From Spisula solida (lineage: Eukaryota; Mollusca; Bivalvia; Venerida; Mactridae), in NCBI GenBank assembly GCA_947247005.1, contig OX365945.1:16560501-16624500 (forward strand): a stretch of DNA of 64,000 nucleotides, in the 5' to 3' direction. The notes under the pieces are model-generated. The model saw only the letters and a list, made by a program, of their open reading frames with translations. It was not told where the DNA came from and ran no database searches. Positions 25,701 through 36,900 of this stretch are shown here, piece after piece. Each line of letters starts with the position of its first letter. The first letter of the stretch is position 1. Both the position numbers and the translations under genes were made by a program.

Positions 25701-26982
25701 TCAGACATAGAACGAAACATCCATGGTTATTTTTGAAATGCGTTTCAGTGTTTCACACCCGAATAGGATGGACTGGTTGGCAACCAACAGTCGTAACTAC
25801 TAGGGTCTTCCCGCCATCGATGTCGGGGTGCTGTAAGTAAAGTGAGAAGTATGTAACATTGTCGTATATATAGTCACTGGAAGCTCAACATATGAATGTG
25901 ATTTGGTATATAGATATTCGTACATACTACATACCCATGAAATCATCAGTCCATGGTACTTCTTCCCATGCTGGGTCATCTAGACGTCCATCTATCGTGA
26001 TTTCTTGACCATTTAAATGGTAGGCCAAATATGTCCGTGGTAAGTCCTCCTTGTCACACGTGGCATTACTACACGAGTCTTCCACTGCTTTCTCTATGTA
26101 CCTTTAGGAACACAATACATTCTTGTTCTTCATAGATTTGTTAAAATATTGTATCGATAGCATGTAACCAATACGTAACCAATACGTAACCAATACGAAG
26201 CCAATACGTAACCAATACGTAACCAATACGTATGCATTGTACATTTACGAACATCTGAGTTCATGTAATTGGAAAATACAATGAATAGTCCAAAATGGAT
26301 AATTATGCATGCGTTAATATATTGAGATTAAACCCCTATGTTCGTTACGAGCAGGACTCTTGAATCGCAATGTGATATTATAACGCTACATTAACGTTTA
26401 CATTAACTATAGTATACATGCATATCTTATTTTACATTTATTTTCTTTATAATATAATTATAAATACGAGTTATTTTTACCTGTTCTTACTATATAATGC
26501 TTGTAAACAGACACTCACTTCTTTTAGAGTACATTAAGTGGACTGGTTGGGGCGTCCACGGAATTGGCTGCGGTCGTGTGTGGAAAAGTTCTCATCTACT
26601 CGTGAGAGAGTGGAGAAGTTCTGATTGTAAATTCAGGAAAGTTGATTTGGTCACTAATGTTGAATACAAACCTATTATATAACATTACGGAATACGAACA
26701 AAAAAGACAAAATATATTAACATATATAATGTGTGTATACCTATCTCTGTATATCTCCAATGCTTCACTGAAGTTAGTTGTCGAACATGTGATATCCATT
26801 GTTTGTTTATCAGTAGTACCCTCCTCTCCGGTCTCATCAGTGCCAGAGTTTGTAGCCGAATCAGAGTCATTGGAAATCACATACGCCCCAATAACCACAC
26901 CAACTCCAAATAACACCGCGCTCACAAATACGCAAATTATAATGACCTTTCTTGTTTGCGCCATCTTTTTAAAAACAACCAA
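16701..26982 (-). CDS. Copy B: CBM9-like domain type II membrane protein, 11 exons
   Basis: Exons in transcript order: 26982-26741, 26101-25935, 25513-25376, 24290-24268, 23537-23506, 22912-22746, 22303-22192, 21416-21374, 17751-17681, 17368-17266, 16907-16701. All are GT-AG with consistent phase. They total 1305 nt, giving 434 residues plus TAA. Residues 12-36 form a long hydrophobic segment (KVIIICVFVSAVLFGVGVVI and beyond) after a basic start, as in a type II signal anchor. A Ser/Asp/Glu-rich linker follows, then the CBM9-like domain with LNGQ-ITIDG-LDDPAW, ETDFW, NTTWDL, VWFFNFAR, DWWSWQP and FGLVQFK. The extracellular side is predicted for the domain. Exon 2 uses a ctaaag acceptor and is 3 nt shorter than in A. 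From exon 3 onward A and B are near-identical, so the duplication is recent. The ligand and role are unknown. Confidence 0.9.
17909..18143 (+). mobile_element. tRNA-derived SINE (family 3)
   Basis: The tRNA-like part has ggacatgttgacaagagcta and the B-box-like gggttcgattcc. The body has agtctttaggacgagacgtt and a gaggtcccgtgttt segment, then ggggcatcttctgc. The same family is present in reverse at 42628-42900. It lies in the intron between exons 8 and 9 of gene B. Confidence 0.78.
18919..19319. other. About 400-bp insertion in a gene B intron with diverged internal repeats
   Basis: In gene A the sequence gctgatcgaattta...tgtatgtttaaat is continuous (4230-4270 and 5800-5830). In B the same sequence is split after gctgatc by about 400 bp. 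The insert holds three or more diverged units of the form tgaa-gccc...gatgac...gtttcaacaa, and it is richer in G+C than its surroundings. No terminal inverted repeats or coding frame were recognised; the minus-strand open frame across it has no visible domain. Confidence 0.55.
19620..19708 (-). mobile_element. tRNA-like SINE head (family 4)
   Basis: On the minus strand, an A-box-like cttagctcactcggtaca is followed by a B-box-like ggtttgagccc. The spacing fits a tRNA-derived SINE head, but the cloverleaf ends are degenerate, so it is not called as a tRNA gene. It lies in a gene B intron. Confidence 0.55.
19852..20410. mobile_element. MITE with cgtccgtcgt-rich inverted ends
   Basis: The left end reads tcacaattgacgtgcgacgg and the right end reads gtccgtcgtgtgacaattgt, an imperfect inverted repeat. 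The subterminal regions repeat cgtccgtcgt-like words in both orientations. It is about 560 bp, has no coding frame, and lies in the intron between exons 8 and 9 of gene B. The superfamily is not assigned. Confidence 0.7.
20578..20630 (-). mobile_element. tRNA-like fragment
   Basis: The minus strand reads ggatagctcagttggtaaag, a good A box and D-arm, followed by an anticodon-arm-like segment. The 3' half of a tRNA is not evident. It is probably the head of a tRNA-derived SINE. Confidence 0.45.
23021..23150 (+). mobile_element. tRNA-derived SINE (family 1)
   Basis: The head has tgtggttagcgcgcttg (A-box-like) and gggtttaaatcc (B-box-like). The tail holds gaaagctgactggcaaataa and ggctatgctcggc. 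Two more copies share the tail, at 35275-35410 (minus) and 50266-50396 (plus). It lies in the intron between exons 5 and 6 of gene B. Confidence 0.85.
25033..25343. mobile_element. MITE copy with internal 85-bp duplication (ggtcgtaagt family)
   Basis: It shares the actgtctgaaaactactctt segment and the cttacgaccttctcattcta end with the elements at 43927-44183 and 34014-34262. The right part is tandemly duplicated: 25163-25247 and 25248-25332 differ at only a few bases. It sits in a gene B intron near exon 3, close to where gene A received a different insertion (12137-12416). Confidence 0.7.
26164..26229. repeat. 6 x 11-bp tandem repeat
   Basis: Six units of gtaaccaatac, one of them gaagccaatac, lie in the intron between exons 1 and 2 of gene B. 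Gene A has a single unit at the matching place. Confidence 0.9.
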
Positions 26983-28729
26983 GATTATTATTTAAATAAT
27001 TGCTTGTTATGCGTCTATTTCCACACTGACCTAACACGCAATCACCGGCTCTTTTCAATGTGTTCATTCGCAATAAAACATTTAACTCAACTACCTTGTA
27101 TTGCAAATCATATAGTTATAAACAATACGTCTCGTGGATACTTCCTATTTCTCTTATCTTGATTTACAGTCTCTTCAGAATAAGCATGCATATTAAACTT
27201 TATCTCCCGCGTAGGCAGCTTGCATGTAACATGTGAACAAATAAATTAAACTTATTTGCAGCGAAAGGAAAGTGCAATAGTCGGATGCAGATACAATACT
27301 TTTATAATTACGTTTATAATCAAATATTTTCGACGATATCTAGATAAATGCTATCCCGTGGTCAAATATTTTCGTCGTCATCTAGATAAATAATGTCCCG
27401 TGGTCTAGTGAGTTGGATGCCTGTCTTAGAATATGAATGCTGCACCATTCTAAAGATCACAGACTCACGCCCTATTTGCGCAGTTACAAGGTTACTTGTA
27501 TAAACCCATATATTACTTTAGACGTACGCATCATATGACGGTAGATTTAGTATGATCTACCGCATCCCTGGTGGTCGACAGGCTGCTGTTTTTTGCGTTC
27601 GACTGAAACAGTCGAAAGTCCACGGTTATCCGAGTTTTTCATGCCAGATTTCCAAATGACCTCCGTATTTGAGGGACGCTCCATTGCTTATGATGGGAAT
27701 AAATTGTCAATGGGACTTCGCATACCTACCAAAACATAGCATCCGGTACAAACAACAGAATACACGTACGTATATTTAAATAGTTATTACTTTACAAGTT
27801 GAAGTAATAAATTATTAATCATGTCGACAGTATTTTGTCCTTTAAAAGATAAAATGAAGTCGTTGGGGAATAATAGCGGACTATACGCAGGCCGAAGGCC
27901 TGTGGATATTTGATCCGCTTTATGGTAACACCTGTCACGTGATTTGGTCAGAGTTCGAATTCACTAATGGATTTGGAAATTTGTGTTACAACCCTGCAAT
28001 GAAAGAATGATACTGAAAAATGGCTGCCAATAGAATAACAAAAGTTGTTTAAAATGCGATATTTGGCAGCTCATCAATTTTCTTTTATTTTTTAATTATG
28101 TTTAAAAATATTCCAAAAACTAGAGTAGGCCCCTATCTGAAAAAGAAAAGATAATAATTATCAGTCTTCCATGGTTGCTGTGCTACCTGTTTTCTAGATG
28201 GGAAACACTCTTTTCTATAGTTTCGGAAACAAAAATGGCAGCCATTTTTTGCCCGCTTCGGAAGGATATTTTAACATTTTCAGTGCATAAACGATGCTAC
28301 AAACTGTTATGAGACACATGATTACTCTGAGATTACGAAGTAAGACGAGCGGGAATCGTTCATATGTGCGAAATATCAACCAATCTTAAGAAAATCTAAT
28401 AAAAAACGACACATGTTCCGGTTACTTTCCTTTGCACTACAATTAGTATAAAGTCCGTTTCGGGGCTTTAAGTCTCCGGACCGGACGGTGATAATTCCAC
28501 ATCGTAGTTGTAGGTTATTGTAAAGGAAGTAAAACGAATGCATTTTCGTAATTCCTCGCCGAGATGTAATAAAAAAATCCCTCCAAAATCGTCAAAAAAT
28601 GTAAAAATATTCGCGGGATAAAGGTCGCGAAAACTAATTACATGTTGTTGTTGTAATTGGATACAATAAAACCCGGAATTTTCCGTCTGAATATCTTTTA
28701 TGTTTTGACGATTTGCAACAGCATGAATA
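26983..28729. other. Upstream region of gene B and unannotated spacer
   Basis: 26983-27430 matches the upstream region of gene A and includes the two-unit minisatellite at 27328-27408. From about 27440 to 28729 I see no gene, RNA or classifiable repeat. The open frame at 28657-28848 is short and runs into the palindrome arm. Confidence 0.5.
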
Positions 28730-29824
28730 CAAAGGGATTCGACCCGATAAAATATCTTTCACATCTATACTATGAATACATAAGACAGGGGTCTTTCTTT
28801 ATGACTGGCCCTCATATACCCAACTCAACATTATGTCCAATATTTTAAACAAGCCGAATACAATCATTTAATTTGTACTGCACACTTCAAGACAATATAA
28901 TATTATACATAAAAAATACAACTTTTATCAATACACGTACACAATGTCGCCTGTGTCGAGCATAGAATGTTCACAAAATGCATAAAACCCGGTTTGACGA
29001 CATAACCCTGCACAGACAGAAACTAGAAAACGGCCTTCGATAAAGAAGAGAAATCATTATTTACACACAATCTCAGGATATTAGTACGACGATTTGATAG
29101 TGGGACATATTTTTTGCAACTTACCGCCACCTATATGTTTCTGTTCCGCTTAAATAGACGATAAACCGAGTTCAGGGAGAACTGATATTCAATTTCTAAT
29201 ATTTACTTTCATTTCGACCATTGTAGTATCACGTGACGAATCATGTGACAATATAGAAAATGATTGGTGTTCGGGTAATACCATGCAACTCTTCGGCCAA
29301 TCAAATTACTCGTAACAAAAGCCGTGCTGTCACTGTCAAAATGGCAAAAGTCGGCGAATTGTTTTCAGTCAATGTTGTTGAATTGCTGCTTTTGTCTAGC
29401 TAAGCTGTACAGAAACGGACGAGTGTCGGTGAGTTAATCCAAATATGTTCCTCTACCAAATCGTCATACTAATTCCCTGAGATCGTGTGTAAATAATGAT
29501 TTCTCTTCTTTATCGAAGGCCGTTTTCTAGTTTCTGTCTGTGCAGGGTTATGTCGTCAAACCGGGTTTTACGCATTTTGTGAACATTCTATGCTCGACAC
29601 AGGCGACATTGTGTACGTGAATTGATAAAAGTTGTATTTTTTATGTATAATGTTATATTGTCTTGAAGTGTGCAGTACAAATTAAATGATTGTATTCGGC
29701 TAGTTTAAAATATTGGACATAATGTTGAGTTGGGTATATGAGGGCCAGTCATAAAGAAAGACCCCTGTCTTATGTATTCATAGTATAGATGTGAAAGATA
29801 TTTTTATCGGGTCGAATCCCTTTG
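28730..29824. repeat. 1.1-kb imperfect palindrome with a promoter-like spacer
   Basis: The arms 28730-29152 and 29401-29824 are inverse copies with small indels, around a 248-bp unique spacer (29153-29400). At the inner end of each arm, in outward orientation, is a consensus 5' splice donor: minus-strand g|gtaagt near 29112 and plus-strand g|gtgagt near 29429. The spacer holds gattgg at 29260, ccaatc at 29298 and a cacgtga E-box. The spacer and inner arms thus look like two head-to-head first exons driven by a bidirectional promoter. No long coding frame follows on either side, so a foldback transposon is an equal possibility. Confidence 0.75.
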
Positions 29825-31317
29825 CATGAATAGGGTTTATTTAACAAGAAAAGGTGATTAAGATTAAAGATGTTTGATATTTAATCGTAATATGATTAAT
29901 TGAAATGAAAATGTCGAATTAGGCCTATTTGAAATCAGTTGTTATCTGTGTTTACATCTAATTATGCATTTTGAATTAGTTACCCCAGAATTAAGTAGAC
30001 CTAGAATTAAACAAATTGAAAAACGTGCATTATCCACAGACAGATATATTTTCATTTTGATCAGGCTGACAAATGTTCCTTCGGACTGACAAACGATAGC
30101 AGGTTCGTATCGTCATTCGTTACTTCGTACCCAATATTTCGTATCAAACCGCTTTCGAGCGCTTTTTTGTGCAACGGACCGCTTCGGTAGGTTGCAAAGA
30201 CGTAGGAAAGCGCTCGGTGGCGCCTTTTGGAAACGGCTTGGTAAGGTAATGGGCGCCAGGTTTGTAACTTCGTAACCGAACAATTTATTGTAAAGGTGTG
30301 CATCATCAAAAAAATCCAGTACTAGATGAGCATGTTACAAATAATGTAGGACAACTGACATAGTCCGCTAAAAAAAGGCTGTGCGTTAGTTCATATTATA
30401 CATGTCACGATTTATTAACAGTTGATGACAACCTGCTACCATAGTGACTAACATGTAACCGACATGTAATTCAGGCATCTGTCTTTAGAGCGGAATTAGA
30501 AGGTTTCAGCGAAATAAACTATAACAAGGAACGTATTATAAGCCGTGCCCAATAGAACAGGCTTTCCGGTAAAAACTACAGTGTTTAAAAATCTCGATTA
30601 TTGTTTAAGCGTTTTTATTTTTGTGGTTGTTTTCACATATATCTGATTTTATTACATGTTTTACATTGAATAGTAGTATTTATAAAACAAACCTAGCAAC
30701 GAAATATTGTAAAATCTCATTCTTTCTGTAAAGTACGACTAGCAAATTATGTTTATTACAGCCATATTCTATCAGGCTTTCTAAAATCGATTTTTTTAAT
30801 AACATCGGTTATTGTTCGTAATCAAGTTCAACATATTTGAAGATGTTATGAAGGTTATAATTCACGCACATCAACTTTCGCGAATTCATTGAACTCGCGA
30901 ATATAGCGAAAATTAAACCATTGCGAATTATTCCGCTTTGGTGACGTAAACAAAGAGGCTGTGTTCGAATCAGCATTGTAAACGTACATGTTTCTAGCCC
31001 ACGTACATACAACATCAATAAGTGATAAGCAGAACAATATCTGACCTTCAAAATGCTGAAAAGCGAATTACATCAGAATATAACAAAACCAAAACATATG
31101 GCATTGTATAATGACATAATATTATTTATTAAAACTTGTCAAATGGGAAATCATTGATGTCATAGCTATGCGTTATGTATCACACTTTATACAATGACTC
31201 CATCTGTTTGTGTGCAAATTGCAACAATACATGTATTCTGTTATATTCTTTCTATGTTACACCTTTCAACCACGCAGTCATTTCCCCATATTATATCAGC
31301 GATGGTAGTTATATCAT
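29825..31317. other. Spacer with no recognised gene
   Basis: Short open frames occur on both strands, none with a recognisable motif or splice partner. I see no tandem repeats or inverted ends here. Confidence 0.5.
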
Positions 31318-31653
31318 TGTAGCAATACCATGTGACTTTTGGCTACAGGTCCAAGACGAAATTTGCAAACATTGGAAAACAAAAATAGATACAAGTATTT
31401 CATTCGATTTTCTATGAAATTTCTAAGGAGAATTTTTTTGCTTTTCGAAAACTGTAAGATCTTTTTCAGCAGCTTGTAAAACCTGTATTTTCTACAGTTT
31501 CCATTTCAAAGCAATCAAAAAAGTTTCGCCTTAGCGTGGAGTATATTTCATAGAAATCGATGAAGATATAAAATACTTATGGCTATTTTCGTTTTCCAAT
31601 GTCGACAAATTTCGTCTTGGACCTGTAGCCAAACGTCACGTGGTATTGCTACA
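31318..31653. mobile_element. Foldback MITE just upstream of the GPCR
   Basis: Long inverted arms of about 100 bp (31318-31420 and 31548-31653) end in tgtagcaataccatgtgac and gtcacgtggtattgctaca. The interior also pairs around tttcatagaaat and atttctatgaaat. It ends about 150 bp before the GPCR start codon, so it may lie in the promoter or 5' UTR. No target duplication could be fixed. Confidence 0.8.
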
Positions 31654-31799
31654 CTGTATATGGTAGATATCGATATCGGAATATATAAACTGAGAATTGA
31701 ATACATAGTGTACCATAGTTATGGACACCACTGGTCGCTGTACCCTGACAGCTTTCGCTTCTATAACGTGATTAACATTGTTACGACGAACGCTTCAAA

Positions 31800-32816
31800 A
31801 TGGACGGGGAATGGAATTTTACTAATAATAGGTCAATATTAGTGAGTGAATGGCAAAACTTGGACAGTTTAAACAGTTTGTGGGTAACATACGTTTTTGA
31901 GATAGTGTCTTTCATCTGCATATTTTACAGCATAATCGCTCTACTGGCATTACAGCGGACTAAGGCAACACCAAAAACGAGTCGATTCCTTTCGAGTGCC
32001 TTAATTAGTTATGATATATTGGCGGTGTTCTGTTTCAATACAAGAAGATTCATCGAAAATCACGAATGGAATATAATGGTACAAGTGGTCGGTGTGTCAT
32101 TTACAAATTTGGCTTTTGTTACTATCGGTCTGATGTCATTTGAACGTTTGATCGTATTCCACTCCCCGTATTTCTATCTACGGTACGTGCAGGTTTTCCA
32201 TGTTAAAACCGCTACGATAACATTCTGGATTGTTTACATATCGATATACTGGTTACTGCGAGTTGTTGCTTGCGCAATGGTCTATCCTCCTTTCTCTTAC
32301 TACAATGTCATTGGAGTCTGCAATAAGATTAATTTCATCTACTATGGAGTGGCCATCATATTTGTGTCAGTATGTATAGTGTTGTGCTATGTCAAAATAT
32401 TCATGATAATCAGGAAAGAACACGTTCAGATAAGAACTACTGGAAACATTTACGGAAAATCAACAAGTTTGAAATACTTACGGAATTACCGGTCAACGTC
32501 CCTAGTGTTTGTATACAGTTTGACATCTTTAGCTAGTACCGTTATGTATGCCGTCTTAATATCGCTTAAGTTGGACCAGGTTTCCTTGAGACTCGGTAAT
32601 GACGCCATCAATACATTCTGCTGTATGATGGACCCTGTGGTTTATGTACTTTGGTATAGAGAATGTCGAATGGAAATACTGAAGCTGTTCTCCTGCTGTA
32701 TTCCTTCTTTGAAACACAGAGCGGAAAAAATGAGATGCGACATTTTCGACATTTCGGGAAGCAGCAATTTGTCAAACACAAATCTGGAGGTGTTACCAAA
32801 CAAGATTGAACGTTGA
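31800..32816 (+). CDS. Intronless class A-like G-protein-coupled receptor, divergent
   Basis: A single exon of 338 residues begins aaaATGGACGGG and ends TGA. Seven hydrophobic segments fit a rhodopsin-like receptor: about residues 29-51, 63-85, 93-119, 136-160, 176-204, 232-255 and 264-286. The N-terminus has NFT and NRS glycosylation sites. Class A landmarks: D72 in TM2 at the 2.50 position; FERL (114-117) in place of D/ERY; and DPVVY (278-282) in place of NPxxY, followed by WYRE and a Cys-pair tail (299-300) that could be palmitoylated. The usual Cys at the top of TM3 is Asn91, although ECL2 keeps C174, and TM6 lacks CWxP. A signalling role is likely from topology, but the ligand cannot be inferred. 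Retroposed origin or lineage-specific expansion is possible. It is the only intact non-CBM9 gene in the window. Confidence 0.85.
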   Translation: MDGEWNFTNNRSILVSEWQNLDSLNSLWVTYVFEIVSFICIFYSIIALLALQRTKATPKTSRFLSSALISYDILAVFCFNTRRFIENHEWNIMVQVVGVSFTNLAFVTIGLMSFERLIVFHSPYFYLRYVQVFHVKTATITFWIVYISIYWLLRVVACAMVYPPFSYYNVIGVCNKINFIYYGVAIIFVSVCIVLCYVKIFMIIRKEHVQIRTTGNIYGKSTSLKYLRNYRSTSLVFVYSLTSLASTVMYAVLISLKLDQVSLRLGNDAINTFCCMMDPVVYVLWYRECRMEILKLFSCCIPSLKHRAEKMRCDIFDISGSSNLSNTNLEVLPNKIER

Positions 32817-32963
32817 CCCAGCTACTAGATCATCAACATAGGCATGATCGGTCCTGAGATGGATATTGTTATTTTTGTTGTTTTGAAAGACGATAAATAG
32901 TGCTTGCGAGTATATTTTCTTTATTTCTACTTGATAATATTATATAGTCTTTGTTCAGTCTTC

Positions 32964-32969
32964 AATAAA
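32964..32969 (+). promoter_or_regulatory. Poly(A) signal of the GPCR gene
   Basis: AATAAA lies about 150 bases after the stop codon, followed by a T-rich, tgttcttttt-type stretch. It is a canonical hexamer at a plausible distance. Confidence 0.6.
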
Positions 32970-33177
32970 ATGTTCTTTTTCGTTCTATTGTGGTTTTACT
33001 AATATAATGTAACTATACAGATTTGATTTACGTAACATTTGAATGTTTTTTATGTATGGCATACACACCTGCTGCCCATCAGAAAATATCTATTCATAAC
33101 ATTGAATCCACTTTTTGTGATCACGCCGGCTATAACATCCGTAGTTAAAACTATTGATGTGATTACAGCTGAAAAAT

Positions 33178-33551
33178 ATATGAGCCGTTCTCCATAAGGT
33201 TTAGAAAAGGCTCAGATATGAGATAAATGTAGTAGTCTTTGATTTAACTTCAAGTAATTTGATATCAATAGTACTATCTCTTATATTTATTCTTTCTCAT
33301 AAATAAAGTTAAAATGACTTCTGTCGTTGCTATGGCGACCAATTTCTGAAATGTACCCATATTTATAAAAAAAGGAGGGCTTAATTAGTGGTTAAAACAG
33401 TACATTTTTCTTGAAGAACTTATTCACGATTATAATATGGCAAAATTATGAAATCATAGCATAATAAAGACCTTCTTATGCTATAATTTATACATATCAT
33501 AATTGCCATAATTTTGTCACTAAGCCCGGTTTTTCCAGAGAACGGCCCATA
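33178..33551. mobile_element. MITE related to 5079-5690
   Basis: The left end reads atatgagccgttctcc. The right end reads ggtttttccagagaacggcc, then cata. These pair imperfectly and resemble the ends of the element at 5079-5690. No coding content. Confidence 0.65.
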
Positions 33552-33959
33552 GGTTTATGTCGCGTTATTAAGTGACACATCTATAATTTTGTAAATAGCA
33601 AAATACAGTGATTGTTAAAAACTATTCCATTCTTTGATTTTTTTTATCAATAATATCCCCTTGAATTTCTAACTTCAAGCATCCAACAGTACCAAATAAT
33701 ATAACGAAACATTATATCTTTTTAAAGTACCCTTCCACCTAAATGTGAACACAATGGTCGCAAATAGCTATCGTATATCATTAATACGTCAAGTTACAAG
33801 TCATTTTAAAAAGCGTCCATCATTAAATAATAGATGTCACCTATAGAATAAAACAATATAGTTGACAGAAGAATGTGTACAATATAACTTGACGTCGTAT
33901 GCCAACTATGTAATTATTCAACCTTCCAGTCAAGGAGAATCCATAAAAGTACAATGCCT

Positions 33960-34003
33960 TCAGGTTGGTAGCCGAGAGCGTTAACCACTCAGCCACCGTG
34001 TCA
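33960..34003 (-). mobile_element. tRNA 5'-half-like fragment
   Basis: The minus strand reads gacacggtggctgagtggtt, then aacgctctcggctaccaacctg. This is like the 5' half of a Ser/Leu-type tRNA. No B box or 3' half follows, so it is called a fragment, probably of SINE origin. Confidence 0.45.
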
Positions 34004-34013
34004 TCGGTTTAAC

Positions 34014-34262
34014 TGTGAAATATATCGCTAGCTTAGGAGAGTAAGAAGGTCGTGAGCGACTTACGACCTTATACGATGAATACATATTACAAGGCGCTTC
34101 TTATTTGCCTAATTTTATGAAAACCAGAACAGGTAATGTTGATCAAACTGAAATGAAAAGCGTGTTTTCTTAAAGAGTAATTTTCAGACAGTCTTTCTCA
34201 TGTTTCTTGTTTTCTCAAAATATCGTACTTTCGACCTTTTCATTCTTAGCCAGCAATATACT
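34014..34262. mobile_element. MITE copy (ggtcgtaagt family)
   Basis: It starts near tatcgctagcttagga with agaaggtcgtgagcgactta and ends cattcttagccagcaatata. The arrangement is that of 43927-44183, and it shares the interior cagacagtctttctcatg segment in inverted form. Confidence 0.65.
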
Positions 34263-34499
34263 CAGATATATTGTTACTGACACTGAGAAATACCAATGTA
34301 AATCTGAAACTCCACAATGTAGACGCTTAGAGGAACAATGAAAATATGTGATATTACAGCATAATATTAAAAAACAAAATTCGCGAAATTTTATTAGACT
34401 GTATCATATTATGCGTGTTTTGTGTCATTTCTATGCTAACATCTCTCGATGTCACGGTATTACGTGACCACACATCAATAAATAAATTAATTACTACAC

Positions 34500-34655
34500 C
34501 CTCGAAGCCGAAGGTCATTGTCAATTAGGAAGAGATAGAATTGAATGGCCACCTCGAAGCTGAAGGTCATGGTCAATTAGGAAGAGATATAATTGAATGG
34601 CCACCTCGAAGCTGAAGGTCATGGTCAATTAGGACGAGATAGAATTGAATGGTCA
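34500..34655. repeat. 3 x 52-bp tandem repeat
   Basis: Units start at 34500, 34552 and 34604 with cctcgaagc-gaaggtcat and continue ggtcaattaggaagagata. They are nearly identical. No coding sense is visible. Confidence 0.88.
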
Positions 34656-35274
34656 CGCACTACGACTGTCTCCGTAGAACGCACAAAATGAGTTTTATTA
34701 TTTTGTCACGCACAAATATGTGGAATAGAATTAGTATTCACAATGAATTTCAGATGTTTTAGCTAATGCGATCACAAAAACGGACTGATATTTTAATGAA
34801 AAAATGTTTATATGCGTGAATTGCAGCTACATGTGAATTATAATACTGTTACTGTGCAGAAAAAGACCAAGGGAAACAACTACCAAAAAGGCATAAGGGA
34901 GTAAACTCGTACAACTTTGTCAACAGACAAGCAAGGGAGGCAATCCCCTGAAACAATATGAAACATGATTTGCGTATACAGAACTTTAATAATATAATAT
35001 AATACAAGAGTGTTCATACACACAATATAAACTAACAGATCAAGTTCTACAAAATACTGTGTTTTATTATCGCCCTATTGTGTTATTACCATCGTAGTAC
35101 AATACATTGTATATCGACTTTTCGCTATCGTACTAGCGCCCATTTGGACATTGTTTGGGAGTCACTTCAGAGCTAATTTTCCAACATACGTGATATTAAC
35201 AGTGGGTTTCATGTCTACCTTTCATTAATTTTGTTTGTCAGATGTTATGTCATACATTTATAAGTGTAAAGTTT

Positions 35275-35410
35275 GCCGAGCATAGCCTTTATTTGCCAGT
35301 CAGCTTTCTGCTAAAATATGACAAGCCTATCAGTGCCTACACACATTTTTGAACCCGGGTCGCCAGATTAGACGACAAGCGCGCTAACCATTTTTGAGCT
35401 ACTGAGGAAC
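35275..35410 (-). mobile_element. tRNA-derived SINE (family 1), minus strand
   Basis: It has the same tail (read on plus as gccgagcatagcctttattt) and tRNA head as 23021-23150. The B-box region reads gaacccgggtcgccagatta on plus. Confidence 0.82.
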
Positions 35411-36151
35411 CATGTGTGGTGTAGTCTCGTGGTCAACGCGCCGAACATCTATGGATAAACAGAAAATAATGGAATGCAATGTCATGATGCGCTCTAAGCC
35501 TGCTAGGTAAGCAACACAGACGCATGAATATATCGTCACTTTGTTATGTAGGTCCGTATTTTCTTTTTGATTGATCGCCACATCATTTGCTAATATTATA
35601 CTGATCTTTTTATTATAGGCATGACCTCGTGTTTTGTTGTAATTAGTACATTATTTTATTGTTTCCGACTTCCCGTTGGGCCGGGTCTTTTAATAACACG
35701 TATATATATACATGTATAGATGTGTATAATATATAATATTATGTATTTGACAAAATACATTGTAATAAAACATATCCTGTAACATTAGCTCATTTGACGT
35801 TCATACGAAGGGTTTGTTTGTTATAACTGATGGGGACAATACAGAAACGAAACAGTTTAACAGTCTAAGGCACAAGTGTCCGATTGGACTTCCCAATCCA
35901 CCTCTAGAGCAATAATTGAGTGTTCATTAACAACTAGGTGTGAATGTCCGTACTTGATGTACAAGCCCCATAAAACAGACCACATTTGCAATATCTGATG
36001 GATGTTAGCTCCTGTAAATATTGAACCTCTGTGGTGGGATACCTGTAGTGAGGTAGTTTCATGTTTTGGTACATTTTACTATTTTTATGGGCAGAAATTA
36101 AAATGTACAGCAAAAATGGCATTATTTGTGCATGGTGTAAGACAGCAAATA

Positions 36152-36900
36152 CAGTAAACTCCCTCAAAATCGGACTCCCTCAAAACCGGAATCCCCATAA
36201 AATCGGACGATTTCCTAGGTCCCGTATTTTCTTCTTATAAAGTTAACTTAAAAAGCTCCCGCAATACCGGACTCTCATAATTCCGGATTCCGGACGGCAT
36301 TTTCGGTCCGCTGACAAGATTTTCAACGATAGTTACTTGCGGAATACCGGACGCGAATATGTGTCTCACCTGACGGAAAACTAATGCGTACATTTTTCTT
36401 GTCTAAATGTCACTTTGTTAATTGTTAGTTATAGAACGTGTCATAACAAAAGGTGCGATTAACAAGTCGAGTTTTTAATGTTTACTCTTAAACGGTCTCG
36501 CGTGTAATTTGCACAGGCGTGAAAAATACTTTGTGAAATTCGCCGCGATGAAATTAAATAATTGCCTAATAACGAACGTGTGTAATAAGAAAACGGTCCT
36601 TCCATTAGATGTTTTGTTCTTGGGTAGGTATTGCAACAAACAATTACTGGAACAAAGGATCGTTTAGCCCATCAAAATGTTGTAATTACGACAAACACTG
36701 CACTCAATCGTATATAATTAATATGTCTCCAATTAGCTCACACTTGCATTTAGGGATTTGTAAGATTGCACTGTCTATGCCATTGGATAGTTTTATGGCC
36801 AATTAAAAAATGAGCCATTTGAGTACTTATCGATGTTAGAATTGAAATATTTGCAGCTCCCTTAATGGTGATGCTCTTCAAAGGTTGCACTGTACATGTA
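36152..36900 (+). mobile_element. Second pogo/Tigger-like element, 3' end lost
   Basis: It starts cagtaaactccctcaaaatc after a TA and follows 10529-11420 closely through about 36830. The terminal repeat expected at its right end is absent, and LINE sequence begins by 36998. Confidence 0.65.

Noticed and set aside
30061..30309. 82-residue minus-strand open frame in a more GC-rich patch
   Set aside because: No recognisable motif or splice partners; probably chance.
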